This document shows, in pieces, positions 26,902 through 35,084 of a stretch of 64,000 bases of DNA (position 1 is the first letter of the stretch; every line of letters begins with the position of its first letter). The position numbers and the translations under genes were made by a program. The stretch comes from Stieleria maiorica (GTDB lineage: Bacteria; Planctomycetota; Planctomycetia; Pirellulales; Pirellulaceae). The notes below the pieces were generated by a model. It was not told the DNA's origin. It was given only the letters and a program-made list of their open reading frames with translations, and ran no database searches. The stretch is taken from the NCBI RefSeq assembly GCF_008035925.1, contig NZ_CP036264.1, positions 5,578,402 to 5,642,401 of the forward strand, in the 5' to 3' direction.

Positions 26902-26928
26902 GACAAGAAAATGGGTGACTAGAAAATC
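26902..26928. repeat. Family F repeat
   Basis: GACAAGAAAATGGGTGAC followed by TAGAAAAT repeats a unit also found (inverse strand) at 15816-15844 and, diverged, at 47208-47240. It lies in the AT-richer spacer between dnaA and dnaB. Confidence 0.6.
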
Positions 26929-26966
26929 AGGGCAGCTCAGGAAACTGGCGACTGACGACTAAAAAC

Positions 26967-28742
26967 TCATCCCGTTTTCAGCATCGATTCGATACGTCGG
27001 ATCGCTTCGTCGGCCGACAGGGCGGCCTGGCCCCTGCCGACGCTGCGGCCGGCGTCGAGCCATTGGCGGACGCGTTGGTTGGCCAGGATCGCGGTGCTGT
27101 GGCTGCGTCCCCCGAAGTGTCCGCCGATCTCCGAAAACGCGCTGCTGGTCATCTCGCGGGCCAAGTACATCGCCAACATCCGGGGTTCGGTAATGGACTT
27201 GGTTTGCGAGCCCGACTGCAGTGATTTGGAGTCCAGCTGAAACACCTTTTCGACGGCGCGTTCGATGGAGGAGAGCGTGATCGGGACACCGGAGGAGCGG
27301 AGCAGATGGGCGCCGTGCTGGCGGATCTGGTCCATCGTCGGCATTTGCCCGTACATCCGTTGCAGCAGGGCGACCAGATTGACGATCCCGCTGAGCAGTC
27401 GTCCGTCGCCGCCGGCGACCGAGGCGATTTCCTGCAAGGTCTGCTGCGGCCAGGGGATCAGGCAGCGGTCTTCGGCATAGCGGGCCAGCAATTGCTGCCG
27501 TGTCTGGGCGTCCAACCCTTCGACTTGGCAAACCAACCCGGAAGCCAAACGTCCGGACAGCTCACCGCCCAATCCGTTGATCTCGTTGGGGGCTTTCGTC
27601 CCGGCAAACACCAGCGGTTTGCCGACTTCGGCCAGCATTTCGATGGTGTGATGCAGCTCGCGGATCGTCGCCTTTTTCTCCACGAAGAACTGGATGTCAT
27701 CGATCAGCAAGGCGTCGGCGTCGCGAAAGCGAGAGCGGAACGCGGGCAAACAATTTCCGTTGAGCGCCTTGATGAAATCGTTCGTGAAATCTTCGGCCGA
27801 CAGAGAAACGACCCGTCGCATCCGATGCAGGCTGCGGAGCTTTCCCGCTACGGCGTTCAACAAATGTGTTTTTCCAGACCCCGGCGGCCCCCACAGCACC
27901 AAAGGTGACGCGCTGCCGGGGTTTTCGATCGCCATCTTGCACGCCGTTCGCGCCAGCTCGTTGCACTGGCCGCCGACGAAAGTTTCCCAGGTGCATTCAT
28001 TTCGCTGGGGCGAGCCGTTGCCGGTCGAATCGGGCACCGAAGGCTTGGCCGCGCGGTGTTCCGCCGCGGACTGGCGCGGCGGTTGGTTGTGGGCTGCGTC
28101 GATCGCCAGCGGCGATGTGCCCAGCGTTGATTTCCCAAGCGACGGCGCGACGGAACCGGGTTTCGGTCGGACGGGTTTTCGCGAGTCGGTGCCGTCACGC
28201 AGAATCGACTGCAACGACTGCGCGCCGCGGTGATGGTGACGCCCCGATCGCTTTGCCGCCGCCGGACGGGTGCGCCCCGCAGCCTGTCCGGCAACTCGCC
28301 GGGCAGGTTCGCCGGAGCCGGTTTGATTGACGCCGGTACCCGTTTGATTGACGTCGCCGCTCGGGCGGACCTCGGCCGCGGTGCCTTCAGCTGAGCCGCC
28401 TTCGTCGGGGAACGGCAACTCGGCCTGACGCGTCGGCCGGTCCTCCACGTGAATTCGGATGGACGTCGACGTGCCACAGGCCGACGCGGCAGCCCCACGC
28501 ATCGCGGACAGGTAATGGTTGCTCAATCGATCGGCCGCGAATTGGCCAGCAGCGATCGCCACGATCGAACGCGGTGCGGTCGGCGATTCGGGGGAACTGA
28601 CAGCCGATTCGGCCGCTTCGAGTGCGAAGCGAACGCCCGAGAACCAAATCTGGAAACGCTCCTGCCCCACACGTTGCTTCAAAGCCTCCTTGAATGTCGC
28701 GATGACGTCCGAGTCATCGGTGCAGCCTTGCGGTGTGGACAT
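26967..28742 (-). CDS. dnaA: Chromosomal replication initiator DnaA (divergent DNA-binding domain)
   Basis: About 591 residues from the ATG at 28742 (MSTPQ); tandem ATGs at 28766/28763 are alternatives, while the longer frame to 29156 lacks DnaA character. Domain I is visible (FKEALKQRVGQERFQIWFSG), then a basic, Arg/Pro/Gln-rich linker of roughly 190 residues, much longer than usual. The AAA+ domain has Walker A (WGPPGSGKTHLLNAVAGKL), Walker B (LLIDDIQFF) and the arginine-finger region (LSGRLASGL). Domain IV ends with EIGGHFGGRSHSTAIL. The canonical GGRDHTTV signature is here GGRSHSTA, and the position of E. coli Arg399 is Gln, so the recognised box may differ. DnaA identity is firm; the start is less so. 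Confidence 0.9.
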   Translation of the reverse strand: MSTPQGCTDDSDVIATFKEALKQRVGQERFQIWFSGVRFALEAAESAVSSPESPTAPRSIVAIAAGQFAADRLSNHYLSAMRGAAASACGTSTSIRIHVEDRPTRQAELPFPDEGGSAEGTAAEVRPSGDVNQTGTGVNQTGSGEPARRVAGQAAGRTRPAAAKRSGRHHHRGAQSLQSILRDGTDSRKPVRPKPGSVAPSLGKSTLGTSPLAIDAAHNQPPRQSAAEHRAAKPSVPDSTGNGSPQRNECTWETFVGGQCNELARTACKMAIENPGSASPLVLWGPPGSGKTHLLNAVAGKLRSLHRMRRVVSLSAEDFTNDFIKALNGNCLPAFRSRFRDADALLIDDIQFFVEKKATIRELHHTIEMLAEVGKPLVFAGTKAPNEINGLGGELSGRLASGLVCQVEGLDAQTRQQLLARYAEDRCLIPWPQQTLQEIASVAGGDGRLLSGIVNLVALLQRMYGQMPTMDQIRQHGAHLLRSSGVPITLSSIERAVEKVFQLDSKSLQSGSQTKSITEPRMLAMYLAREMTSSAFSEIGGHFGGRSHSTAILANQRVRQWLDAGRSVGRGQAALSADEAIRRIESMLKTG

Positions 28743-29086
28743 ACCGGGAGCGCAGTCCTCCATCATGGATGTTCGCGGGATCGGTCGGGATCCGATCAGA
28801 TGACACTGACATGCGGCCACGCATCTAAGTGCGGTGTCGTTCTGATCGGTGGGGATTGTCGGGTGCCGATCGATCCGGAAAAGCAGCCAAAGCGTTGGCA
28901 AGAATAGCAGCCAACCTAGCTCCGCTGGGTGGCATTTCAGCCTCCCGGATCGACAGGTTCTTGACGGTCGCGGGGTGAAGCATCTTTGCCCCCCGGTGGT
29001 GCGGCCCGCGGTTGGTGCGGCGGTCGCTGTGCTTTTGGGGCGCGATTTCTTCACGTCGCGTTCATCAAGTGGGGCAGATTCTATGT

Positions 29087-29126
29087 TTGCTAGCACGCAA
29101 GTCAAACCGATTGCTAGCAACTTGCG
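29087..29126. repeat. TTGCTAGCA direct repeats with flanking inverted CGCAAG/CTTGCG
   Basis: The 9-mer TTGCTAGCA occurs at 29087-29095 and 29111-29119, 24 bp apart; the second extends to the perfect palindrome TTGCTAGCAA. CGCAAG (29096-29101) and CTTGCG (29121-29126) could pair around it. It lies about 350 bp upstream of the dnaA start, next to a run of T. Confidence 0.5.
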
Positions 29127-29569
29127 GATGCTTTTTTTTTCGACGCGGAGGATCATTCAGCTGGGGCAATAATTCCCGGTCGCATGCCCGTCGGAGGGCT
29201 CGCCGGCAGTCAAACCTGCCCGTCTTGTCAGGGTTTTCCGGGGCGTGGAAAAAGTGTCGAACGCTCCCGATGCCGTCATTTCCCCCGCCCCGAAAAACGC
29301 CGCAACCCCTTGCCATCCAAGCACTTGCAAATCCACCGTGACAACCGGAGGCGAAAAAGGGCCATCTTTCGCAGAGTGTTCACAATCGCCATCGGGCCAG
29401 GAAATTCCTGTGCCGAGTGCGATCGGGCGTCGGGCAATCCGAGGCGCTGACGATTAGCATTACAGTATTGGACAGATGTGCTCCTAATCATTTAGGCACT
29501 CGTCCGATTTCCTTTCAAACTTCCGTCCCGATCCACAAGGGGCACCATCGATCGGCGAGCCCGGTTCGA

Positions 29570-29598
29570 TGGACGATATCGGGTGGACCGGATATACT
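29570..29598 (+). promoter_or_regulatory. Promoter of lexA
   Basis: TGGACG (29570-29575) and TATACT (29593-29598) are 17 bp apart and about 50 bp before the lexA start codon. A LexA box of the E. coli or Bacillus type was looked for around it and not found. Confidence 0.55.
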
Positions 29599-29646
29599 TA
29601 CCATGTCGTCACGCCGACGGCATCACACCGTAAACTGAGAAGGCTA

Positions 29647-30249
29647 ATGGGGACCAAGCAACTCACCGACCGCCAACGGCGGGTATACGAGTTGATTCGA
29701 GAGTTAATTCTCAACCGGGGCTACGGACCGACCGTTCGCGAGATTGGCGAGGCATTTGGCATCAAGAGCCCCAACGGGGTGATGTGTCACTTGCGAGCGT
29801 TGGAGCGAAAAGGGCTGATCCACCGCAGTCCCAACAAGTCACGGGCGATCGAATTGACCGAAAAGATCGACCGTCACCAGCACAGTTTGCCGATGGCTGG
29901 GATGGTCGCGGCGGGAACGACGGCATTGGCGTTTGAGCAGAGCGACACCATGGATTTCAGCGGGATGTTCTGCCAGAACGACCGCTTCATCCTGCAGGTG
30001 TCGGGTGATTCGATGATCGACGCCCACATCCAGGACGGGGACTTTGTCGTCATCCAAAAACAGGAAACGGCCGAGCCCGGCCAAATGGTGGTGGCAGAAC
30101 TCCCCAGCGGCGATTCGACGCTGAAGTTCTGGTTCCCCGAGAACGGCCGCATTCGGCTGCAACCGGCCAACGCCGAAATGTCTCCGCTGTATGTCGAGGA
30201 CGCCAAAGTCGTCGGCGTCGCCGTCGGCGTCGTCAGAAACGGGCTCTAA
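29647..30249 (+). CDS. lexA: SOS repressor LexA
   Basis: 200 residues from the ATG at 29647. The N-terminal winged helix-turn-helix is clear (LTDRQRRVYELIRELI, then YGPTVREIGEAFGIKSPNGV). The cleavage site MVAAGTT contains the Ala-Gly bond. The S24 peptidase fold has the catalytic Ser in VSGDSMIDAHIQDGD and the catalytic Lys in STLKFW. It ends AVGVVRNGL like E. coli LexA. After DNA damage, RecA filaments trigger self-cleavage and release the SOS genes. The start is placed here because the upstream part of the frame is not LexA-like. A strong intrinsic terminator follows 42 bp after the stop. dnaA is divergent. Confidence 0.95.
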   Translation: MGTKQLTDRQRRVYELIRELILNRGYGPTVREIGEAFGIKSPNGVMCHLRALERKGLIHRSPNKSRAIELTEKIDRHQHSLPMAGMVAAGTTALAFEQSDTMDFSGMFCQNDRFILQVSGDSMIDAHIQDGDFVVIQKQETAEPGQMVVAELPSGDSTLKFWFPENGRIRLQPANAEMSPLYVEDAKVVGVAVGVVRNGL

Positions 30250-30290
30250 CGCCGGCTGGTCGACGACGTCACGCCATCAAAACGACGAAC

Positions 30291-30315
30291 CCCTCCCGGG
30301 CTGGGAGGGTTTTTT
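30291..30315 (+). terminator. Rho-independent terminator of lexA
   Basis: A perfect 7-bp stem CCCTCCC/GGGAGGG with loop GGGCT is followed by six T, 42 bp after the lexA stop. Confidence 0.85.
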
Positions 30316-30413
30316 GCTTGTGTTCCGGGGGCTCGTTACGGGAGGCTCGTTCCGGAGACTCCGTTCCGGGGGCTCCGTTTTTCCAGAGGTTTTATCTCTT
30401 GTCGCGTCTGCAT

Positions 30414-30486
30414 GTGTGGCAGGAGCCACAGCGCCAGTGCGTTCCAAGGCGGAGCCTCGGAACGAGGGCTAAGCCTTGGAACGAGG
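30414..30486. repeat. Family A palindromic repeat
   Basis: GTGTGGCAGGAGCCACA is followed by CGTTCCAAGGCGGAGCCTCG and a second partial arm. It lies in the convergent gap between lexA and ndk and ends about 28 bp from the ndk stop. Confidence 0.75.
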
Positions 30487-30513
30487 CCTTGGGGGCGTCG
30501 TCCCCTGGGATCC

Positions 30514-30984
30514 CTATTCGTCGGCGGCGCGCATGAACGGGGTCAGCACGGGTTCGTAGCGGCAGAATTCGCTGTCATCGAAGTAGATCTTCAATTCTCG
30601 CTTGGCCGCTTCGGCACCGTCGCTGGCGTGCACCAGGTTCATCTGGCGGCTGCTGCTGAAATCGCCGCGAATCGTTCCGGCGGCGGCATTCAGACCGCTG
30701 GTCGCGCCCAGCATGTCACGGACGACTTTGATCACATCCAGTCCGTCGATCGCCATGGCAACGATCGGGGCCGAGGTGATGAACGATTCCAGGCTGGGAT
30801 AGAAAGGTTTTTCGACGTGTTCGGCGTAGTGCTTTTTCGCCATCTCCGGGGTCACTTTCAGCATCTTCATTGCAACGATGTTCAAGCCTTTCGCTTCGAA
30901 CCGCGCGATCAGCTGTCCCATCAACCGCCGCTGGACCGCGTCGGGTTTCAGTAGAACCAGGGTGCGCTGCATCAGATCACTCAT
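30514..30984 (-). CDS. ndk: Nucleoside diphosphate kinase
   Basis: 156 residues from the ATG at 30984, chosen because GGAG lies 10 nt upstream; a second ATG at 30972 (MQRTLVLLKPDAVQRRL) is possible. The enzyme moves the gamma phosphate between NTPs and NDPs through a phosphohistidine. Visible signatures are LVLLKPDAVQRRLMGQLI, HYAEHVEKPFYPSLESFI, the glycine/arginine stretch AAGTIRGDF, and the active-site His in QMNLVHASDG. The family consensus there is NxxHGSD, so Ala replaces Gly. Length is normal. It is transcribed alone, convergent with lexA and divergent from the next gene. Confidence 0.95.
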   Translation of the reverse strand: MSDLMQRTLVLLKPDAVQRRLMGQLIARFEAKGLNIVAMKMLKVTPEMAKKHYAEHVEKPFYPSLESFITSAPIVAMAIDGLDVIKVVRDMLGATSGLNAAAGTIRGDFSSSRQMNLVHASDGAEAAKRELKIYFDDSEFCRYEPVLTPFMRAADE

Positions 30985-31262
30985 CAAAAATTAACTCCAC
31001 TCGTGCCTTTCAATTGATAGCGGCACCGGCGTAGGACTTCGTGCCGAGCCGTTTCGAAACGATTTCAGGTCTAATTATCAGCTTCTGTCGCGGTTGCGCG
31101 AAGCGGGTATTAAGCGAAGCCTGGGGACGTGCTAGATTCAGCCCCGCGACGCAAACGGTGAACGTGTTTGCCGGCGTGTCGCGCGCCCTAGCCCGGCGTT
31201 CTTCGTGCCCGGGGACGTGGGTTGAATCGATCAAGCAATGAGAACCGAATGAAGGCGACACG

Positions 31263-32030
31263 ATGACCGAAGAAGAGCAGCACGACGACGCGTCCCACGG
31301 TGACCAGCCGCACTCCCACGCCCATGTGCATTCCCACGGATCGGGCGGCAAGAAACGCATCTTGCTGGTGCCTTATCCCAAGTTCATTTTCATGTACCCG
31401 ACGTTGATCGTCGCGATCATCGCGACGTTGGTGCTGTGGTTCGGCGGACATTCGATCGCCGATCCGGCCGACACGACGCCGGTGGTGATGACGGGATTGT
31501 TCCTCTGCGTGATGATGGCCAACCTGTTTGTCATCGTCTTCGACTTCCCCCGCGCCACGTCCTTGACGTTGGTGTTCATCGTGACCACGGTCGCGATGGG
31601 GTTGTGGCTGCTGTTCCTTTCGCGGCCCGACCTGTTGCCTGCGGTCGGGCACTGGATCAAGGGGATCCGGCCGGTCGCCAACACGACGTTTTTCATGTGC
31701 ACGACGATCGGGATGGTGTTGATGTATGCCGCGGTGTTTATCAGCACCAAATTCAATTACTGGGAATTGTCCAACAACGAATTGTTGCATCACCACGGTC
31801 TGCTCAGCGACTTGAAACGCTACCCCGCCCCGAACCTGCGGGTCGACAAGGAGATCAATGATGTCTTTGAATACATGCTGCTCGGTGCGGGGCGATTGAT
31901 CCTGCATCCGACCACCGAGAAGCGCGCCATCGTGCTCGACAACATCCTGTTTGTAAGCAAAAAGGAAAAGCAGATGACGAAGATGCTGGGATCGATCAAG
32001 GTCAAGATCGGCGAGGACAGCGGTACGTAG
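31263..32030 (+). CDS. Histidine-rich four-helix membrane protein, function unknown
   Basis: 255 residues. The first 30 residues are rich in His, Asp and Glu (SHAHVHSHGS), a likely metal-binding tail. Four membrane helices follow: about 43-62, 73-98, 101-122 and 139-163. The C-terminal 85 residues form a soluble domain (NNELLHHHGLLSDLKRYPAP, then RLILHPTTEKRAIVLDNILF and KEKQMTKMLGSIKVKIGE). The sequence looks conserved across the soluble part, so it is likely a planctomycete-specific family. I do not recognise a transporter signature; the His-rich tail is reminiscent of zinc or nickel handling proteins but proves nothing. It is a single gene ending near a strong inverted repeat. Confidence 0.75.
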   Translation: MTEEEQHDDASHGDQPHSHAHVHSHGSGGKKRILLVPYPKFIFMYPTLIVAIIATLVLWFGGHSIADPADTTPVVMTGLFLCVMMANLFVIVFDFPRATSLTLVFIVTTVAMGLWLLFLSRPDLLPAVGHWIKGIRPVANTTFFMCTTIGMVLMYAAVFISTKFNYWELSNNELLHHHGLLSDLKRYPAPNLRVDKEINDVFEYMLLGAGRLILHPTTEKRAIVLDNILFVSKKEKQMTKMLGSIKVKIGEDSGT

Positions 32031-32070
32031 CGAGCGTTCCGCCCAAGCTCAGTTTTCGATTGGGCTGGAC

Positions 32071-32151
32071 AGTCGCCGTGCTCTCCGAGGTCGGCGCGGG
32101 GCAATGCTTCGCTTTTTCGCGCCCGCGCCGAGTTCGGAGAACACGGCGACT
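32071..32151. repeat. Strong inverted repeat between convergent genes
   Basis: Two 30-bp arms (32071-32100 and 32122-32151, matching at 27 positions) surround a 21-bp loop. The hairpin sits between the 3' ends of the histidine-rich membrane protein gene (plus) and the 360-residue unknown gene (minus), where it could block read-through both ways. There is no T-run directly after it. Confidence 0.8.
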
Positions 32152-32196
32152 CTCCGAACGCATCGACGAGTGGGCAAGTTGAGTTGCCGTAGACCG

Positions 32197-33279
32197 CTAG
32201 CGGACGGATCGGTTGTCGCTTGAGTCATCCTCATCCAACGTGCCTGCCGTCTCCGGCCGTTTGCGAAGCGGGGCGAGCATCCGGTCGAGCGCTTTGAGAG
32301 CGACAGGCATCGCCGCCCCGGCGTCTTTCCATTGGTCCCACCAGTTGGCGACGACCGCGCCGACCGATTCGTCGCCGAGCCGCCAGAGGCCCACGGCGGT
32401 TTGGATGGGGAGCGGGTCGGCGCGAAACAGCTCCAAATTTGCACCGGCGGTCAACACGACCGGGACGCAGCCCAGATCCCAAGGCAGGGACGTCCGCCGG
32501 TGAGTCCCCGAGCCAAAATCTTCGGGATGACTGGTCGCTTCGACGTGCCCCAGCGTGGCCGCCAAATGGCGTCCGACGGCAACTTGCGTGACCCAAAACG
32601 CCAGCCGAAAAATCTCGCCCACCGCCGGATCGGCGTCGGTCAGCATGGCTTCGATCCAGACCCGGCACTGGCCGGAATCGAATCCGCCGTCGCCGCCGCG
32701 GACCGGCTGGACCAACAAGCAATCGACCTCATCGGGCCACCACTTTTCCGGCGGCGTCGAGCCCCAGATCAATCGCGCGGTTTCGATCAACAACCCGGGC
32801 CCGTAGGTTTGCCAGCGATCTTTTAACGGCCCGGCGCGTAGATCGAGTTGCTCTTTCAGCTTGGGAAACCGCTGTTGATACACGATGCGACATTGATCCA
32901 GCTGGCTGCCCAGTGCCGCCGCGGTCTGGTCGATCTGCAGCTCGCTGCAACCGGCCGATGCGAGGGCCGAGGGACACGCCTGGCGGGCACTGCGTCCGGC
33001 GGCCACCGCCGCGAACAGCGCCGACCAGAACGCCCGAACATCGGTCAACGCCGAAACCAGCCGCGTGTTGATTTCGCTGGTCGGTCCCAGCAGCGCCGAT
33101 TCGGTCCGCTGGTCGCTGCAGACCCCGCCGGTTGCGACGACAAACGAAGCGTGGATCACGCTCAAGTCGACCGCGGGCTGAAATCGGAGGTTTGATTTCT
33201 TGGCCAAGGCTCTCAGACTCGTGGGACCATCAGGGGGTGGAAGACAGCTGGGACTGAATCCATTGTTCCAATTCGTCAA
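32197..33279 (-). CDS. Protein of unknown function overlapping the chorismate mutase gene
   Basis: 360 residues. It starts at an ATG inside the end of the aroH-type gene (50-nt overlap), so the two are very likely co-translated. There is no signal peptide or membrane helix. The middle holds two Trp-rich segments ([20 protein letters not shown], then [17 protein letters not shown]), and the C-terminus is charged ([14 protein letters not shown]). Residues 80-150 look helical ([17 protein letters not shown]). I recognise no family and no catalytic motif. Overlap with a chorismate mutase suggests a possible link to aromatic amino-acid metabolism, but co-location is the only evidence. Confidence 0.65.
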   Translation of the reverse strand: MTNWNNGFSPSCLPPPDGPTSLRALAKKSNLRFQPAVDLSVIHASFVVATGGVCSDQRTESALLGPTSEINTRLVSALTDVRAFWSALFAAVAAGRSARQACPSALASAGCSELQIDQTAAALGSQLDQCRIVYQQRFPKLKEQLDLRAGPLKDRWQTYGPGLLIETARLIWGSTPPEKWWPDEVDCLLVQPVRGGDGGFDSGQCRVWIEAMLTDADPAVGEIFRLAFWVTQVAVGRHLAATLGHVEATSHPEDFGSGTHRRTSLPWDLGCVPVVLTAGANLELFRADPLPIQTAVGLWRLGDESVGAVVANWWDQWKDAGAAMPVALKALDRMLAPLRKRPETAGTLDEDDSSDNRSVR

Positions 33280-33658
33280 AATCGACGGGCGGAAGCTCCG
33301 ACAAATCCGGTCGCAATTTCACTGCGTCGTGCAAATAAAAGTGCTGGATTTCCTTCTGTGATTTCACCGTGTTCCAGTGCAACAAGACACGGATGCAGCG
33401 TGGCAACGATTTTTCCACGGTGATTTCGTAGCCGCACAACAACGGGACCTCCAGCCAGCCGAGCTGTCGCGCGGCCAGTGCCGGAAATTCGGCCGTCAAA
33501 TCCTTGGTCACCGTGAAGTAGGCGCTGGCCAAGTCCGCCGTGTCGATCCCGTTCTGGCGGATCATCAGCGCCAACAACTGTCTCGTTGCCAGCAGGATTT
33601 CGTCACGATCATCCGCTTGGACCGTTGTCGCACCGCGGACGCCTCGGCAAGCCAACAT
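33230..33658 (-). CDS. aroH: Chorismate mutase, AroH type
   Basis: 142 residues from the ATG at 33658, which has AAGG 11 nt upstream; the frame could reach 33688. It matches the monofunctional trimeric AroH fold of Bacillus: [12 protein letters not shown] at the start, [20 protein letters not shown] in the middle, and [20 protein letters not shown]. The active-site residues known from B. subtilis AroH appear conserved: Arg of RGVRG, Cys and Glu of CGYE, Arg of CIRV, and Tyr of HFYL. It converts chorismate to prephenate for Phe and Tyr synthesis. The downstream unknown gene overlaps by 50 nt. Confidence in the family is high despite short length. Confidence 0.92.
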   Translation of the reverse strand: MLACRGVRGATTVQADDRDEILLATRQLLALMIRQNGIDTADLASAYFTVTKDLTAEFPALAARQLGWLEVPLLCGYEITVEKSLPRCIRVLLHWNTVKSQKEIQHFYLHDAVKLRPDLSELPPVDFDELEQWIQSQLSSTP

Positions 33659-33904
33659 ACTTTTTGATTCCTTTGGGCAGTGGACCATAACTCTGTGCGG
33701 GCGACGCCCGCCACGCGCCAGTCCCCGGTTTCACCGCCCGCCCGATTGGGACGGTGGTCCGATTGGACGGGTTTCCTGATGCCGATTTCGCCGTATAAAG
33801 CTTACTCGGAGACGCCTACTATAGGGGCCAAATGGCCGCGCCGATAACCGTCTTACCGCACCGACGACATTCGACCACACCTTTTCTCAGATCGGAAACC
33901 GAAG

Positions 33905-34159
33905 ATGAGCGCTCACCGTTCGCCCTATCAAGAACGAATTATCAAGAATTACTACCAAAACCGGGATTCGATCGGAATCCAAAAGGCCCAGGAAGCGGTC
34001 ACCGAATTGTACCTGAGCCAAGGTAAGAAACGCGAAACCGTGTGGAAACGGCTGTGCAGTCACCTGGAAAAGGCCGGGCTATCGGCCGAGCAGATCGCGC
34101 ACCTGAGAGAAAAAGATGATCCCGCCCTGGTCGCCGAAGCCATCGGAAAACTTGCCTGA
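33905..34159 (+). CDS. Small conserved cytoplasmic protein, function unknown
   Basis: 84 residues (MSAHRSPYQERIIKNYYQNR). It is charged and mostly helical, with a basic first half (QERIIKNYYQNRDSIGIQK, then GKKRETVWKRLCSHLEKAG) and an acidic end. There is no signal peptide. Codon use and a compact, Cys-poor composition support a real gene, and its sequence looks like a member of a small planctomycete family, though I cannot name one. It could be a small nucleic-acid-binding or ribosome-associated protein. It has no partner gene: aroH is divergent upstream and repeats follow. Confidence 0.65.
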   Translation: MSAHRSPYQERIIKNYYQNRDSIGIQKAQEAVTELYLSQGKKRETVWKRLCSHLEKAGLSAEQIAHLREKDDPALVAEAIGKLA

Positions 34160-34160
34160 G

Positions 34161-34372
34161 GGCGATGAACCACGAGTGACATCAGCCGATTCGCGCAAGC
34201 GTTCGGGCCTCAGCGGCGATCAGGGCCCCAGCGGCGATCAGGGCCCCAGCGTCGATCGCGGCCCCAGCGTCAATGGAGGCCCGTAGGCTGGCGCCAAACG
34301 GCGGATCCCAAGCGGGTTTCGCGGAATCGAGAACGCCAAAATCCTACGAACGAAAACACGAACCGATCGTAG
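34161..34372. repeat. Family B repeat
   Basis: It begins near the stop of the 84-residue gene and includes GTGACATCAGCCGATTCGCG. Three short CAGCGGCGATCAGGGCCC-type tandem units (34211-34260) follow, and it ends near CCTACGAACGAAAACACGAA. A family A element joins it directly. Together the two fill most of the 464-bp gap before the small lipoprotein gene. Confidence 0.75.
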
Positions 34373-34375
34373 GAG

Positions 34376-34470
34376 CGTGTGGCAAGAGCCACGCCGGCAG
34401 TGCGTTCCAAGGCAGAGCCTTGGAACGAGGCAGCGAGACAGTGTGTACCAAGGCAGAGCCCTGGAACGAG
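34376..34470. repeat. Family A repeat fused to family B
   Basis: GTGTGGCAAGAGCCAC is followed by CGTTCCAAGGCAGAGCC with its inverse TTGGAACGAGG, and a second partial copy (ACCAAGGCAGAGCCCTGG). The B-then-A order is the same as at 63701-63963. No gene is visible from here to 34623. Confidence 0.7.
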
Positions 34471-34623
34471 ACAGCGAGACTGAAGAGCGCAAGCGGCCGA
34501 CATCGCGACACATGACCGGCCGACGGCGGAACTCGCCAAGGGTTTCGGGCGGGGCAGTGAGGGCGCGAAACACTGGGCGAACTCCGCAGACGCGATTTCC
34601 CACCGGCAGTGGACGACCGCCGG

Positions 34624-34863
34624 CTAGTTGCGATCGCTTTTTTCTTGAGCGCGAGCGGCTTTCAGTGCGGCGGCTTCACGAGACAGTTTAAACTCGGGCC
34701 CGCTGGGGAAGTACTGCACGTCGTCTTGCAGGTAATAGGGGCTCGGCAGCGTCTGCCCGTTGATGCCCACCTGGCAACCGGTCGCACCGGCCAGGCAGGT
34801 GCCCGCTAGCAGAGCGATCGCGGTAACTCGTGTGATGCGTCCAGTTGTCGATTTGCGGCTCAT
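34624..34863 (-). CDS. Small planctomycete lipoprotein
   Basis: 79 residues from the ATG at 34863 (MSRKSTTGRITRVTAIALLA); an ATG three codons earlier is possible. A basic start, hydrophobic core and the lipobox-like ATGC at about residue 30 mark a lipoprotein. The mature part starts CQVGINGQTLPSPYYLQDDV and continues YFPSGPEFKLSREAAALKAA, a short pattern that recurs in planctomycete proteins in my recollection. It ends in a charged helix. It is likely anchored in the outer membrane or cytoplasmic membrane and too small to be an enzyme. The function is unknown. Confidence 0.75.
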   Translation of the reverse strand: MSRKSTTGRITRVTAIALLAGTCLAGATGCQVGINGQTLPSPYYLQDDVQYFPSGPEFKLSREAAALKAARAQEKSDRN

Positions 34864-35084
34864 GGCTTCCATGCCTTGTGTGAATCGTCACGTACCGGGG
34901 CCATCGAGTGAACTCGATTCCCGTCACAACCGGTATCGGATGAATAACCGGCAGAGATTAACCGGGCACCAAGAAATTGTCGAAATCGTGCCCCGGCGGC
35001 GCGATTCCGCCAGGGGACGAGGGCGAATCGCCAAGTGAATCGCTGGATTCATCGGGGATTCACGACCTCGTTCGTTTGAACCCG

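Larger units (their letters stand above)
28767..29646. other. Divergent dnaA-lexA intergenic region
   Basis: About 880 bp without a supported gene. Near dnaA are two TTGCTAGCA copies (29087-29095, 29111-29119), an inverted CGCAAG/CTTGCG pair around the second, and a T-tract (about 29131-29140). On the lexA side are a GATTAG/CTAATC inverted pair (29452-29489), a small CCTAA/TTAGG hairpin (29483-29496) and the lexA promoter. I found no cluster of consensus DnaA boxes (TTATCCACA) and no clear LexA operator. Confidence 0.5.

Noticed and set aside
28767-29156. N-terminal extension of DnaA
   Set aside because: The frame is open but Cys/Arg/Trp-rich and unlike domain I, which begins after the ATG at 28742.
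28767-29646. Chromosome origin between dnaA and lexA
   Set aside because: No cluster of TTATCCACA boxes and no clear AT-rich unwinding element; the TTGCTAGCA pair alone is not enough to call an origin, especially with an altered DnaA.
29500-29646. LexA operator in front of lexA
   Set aside because: Neither CTGT-N8-ACAG nor GAAC-N4-GTTC palindromes were found; inverted repeats seen there are weak and unlike known boxes.
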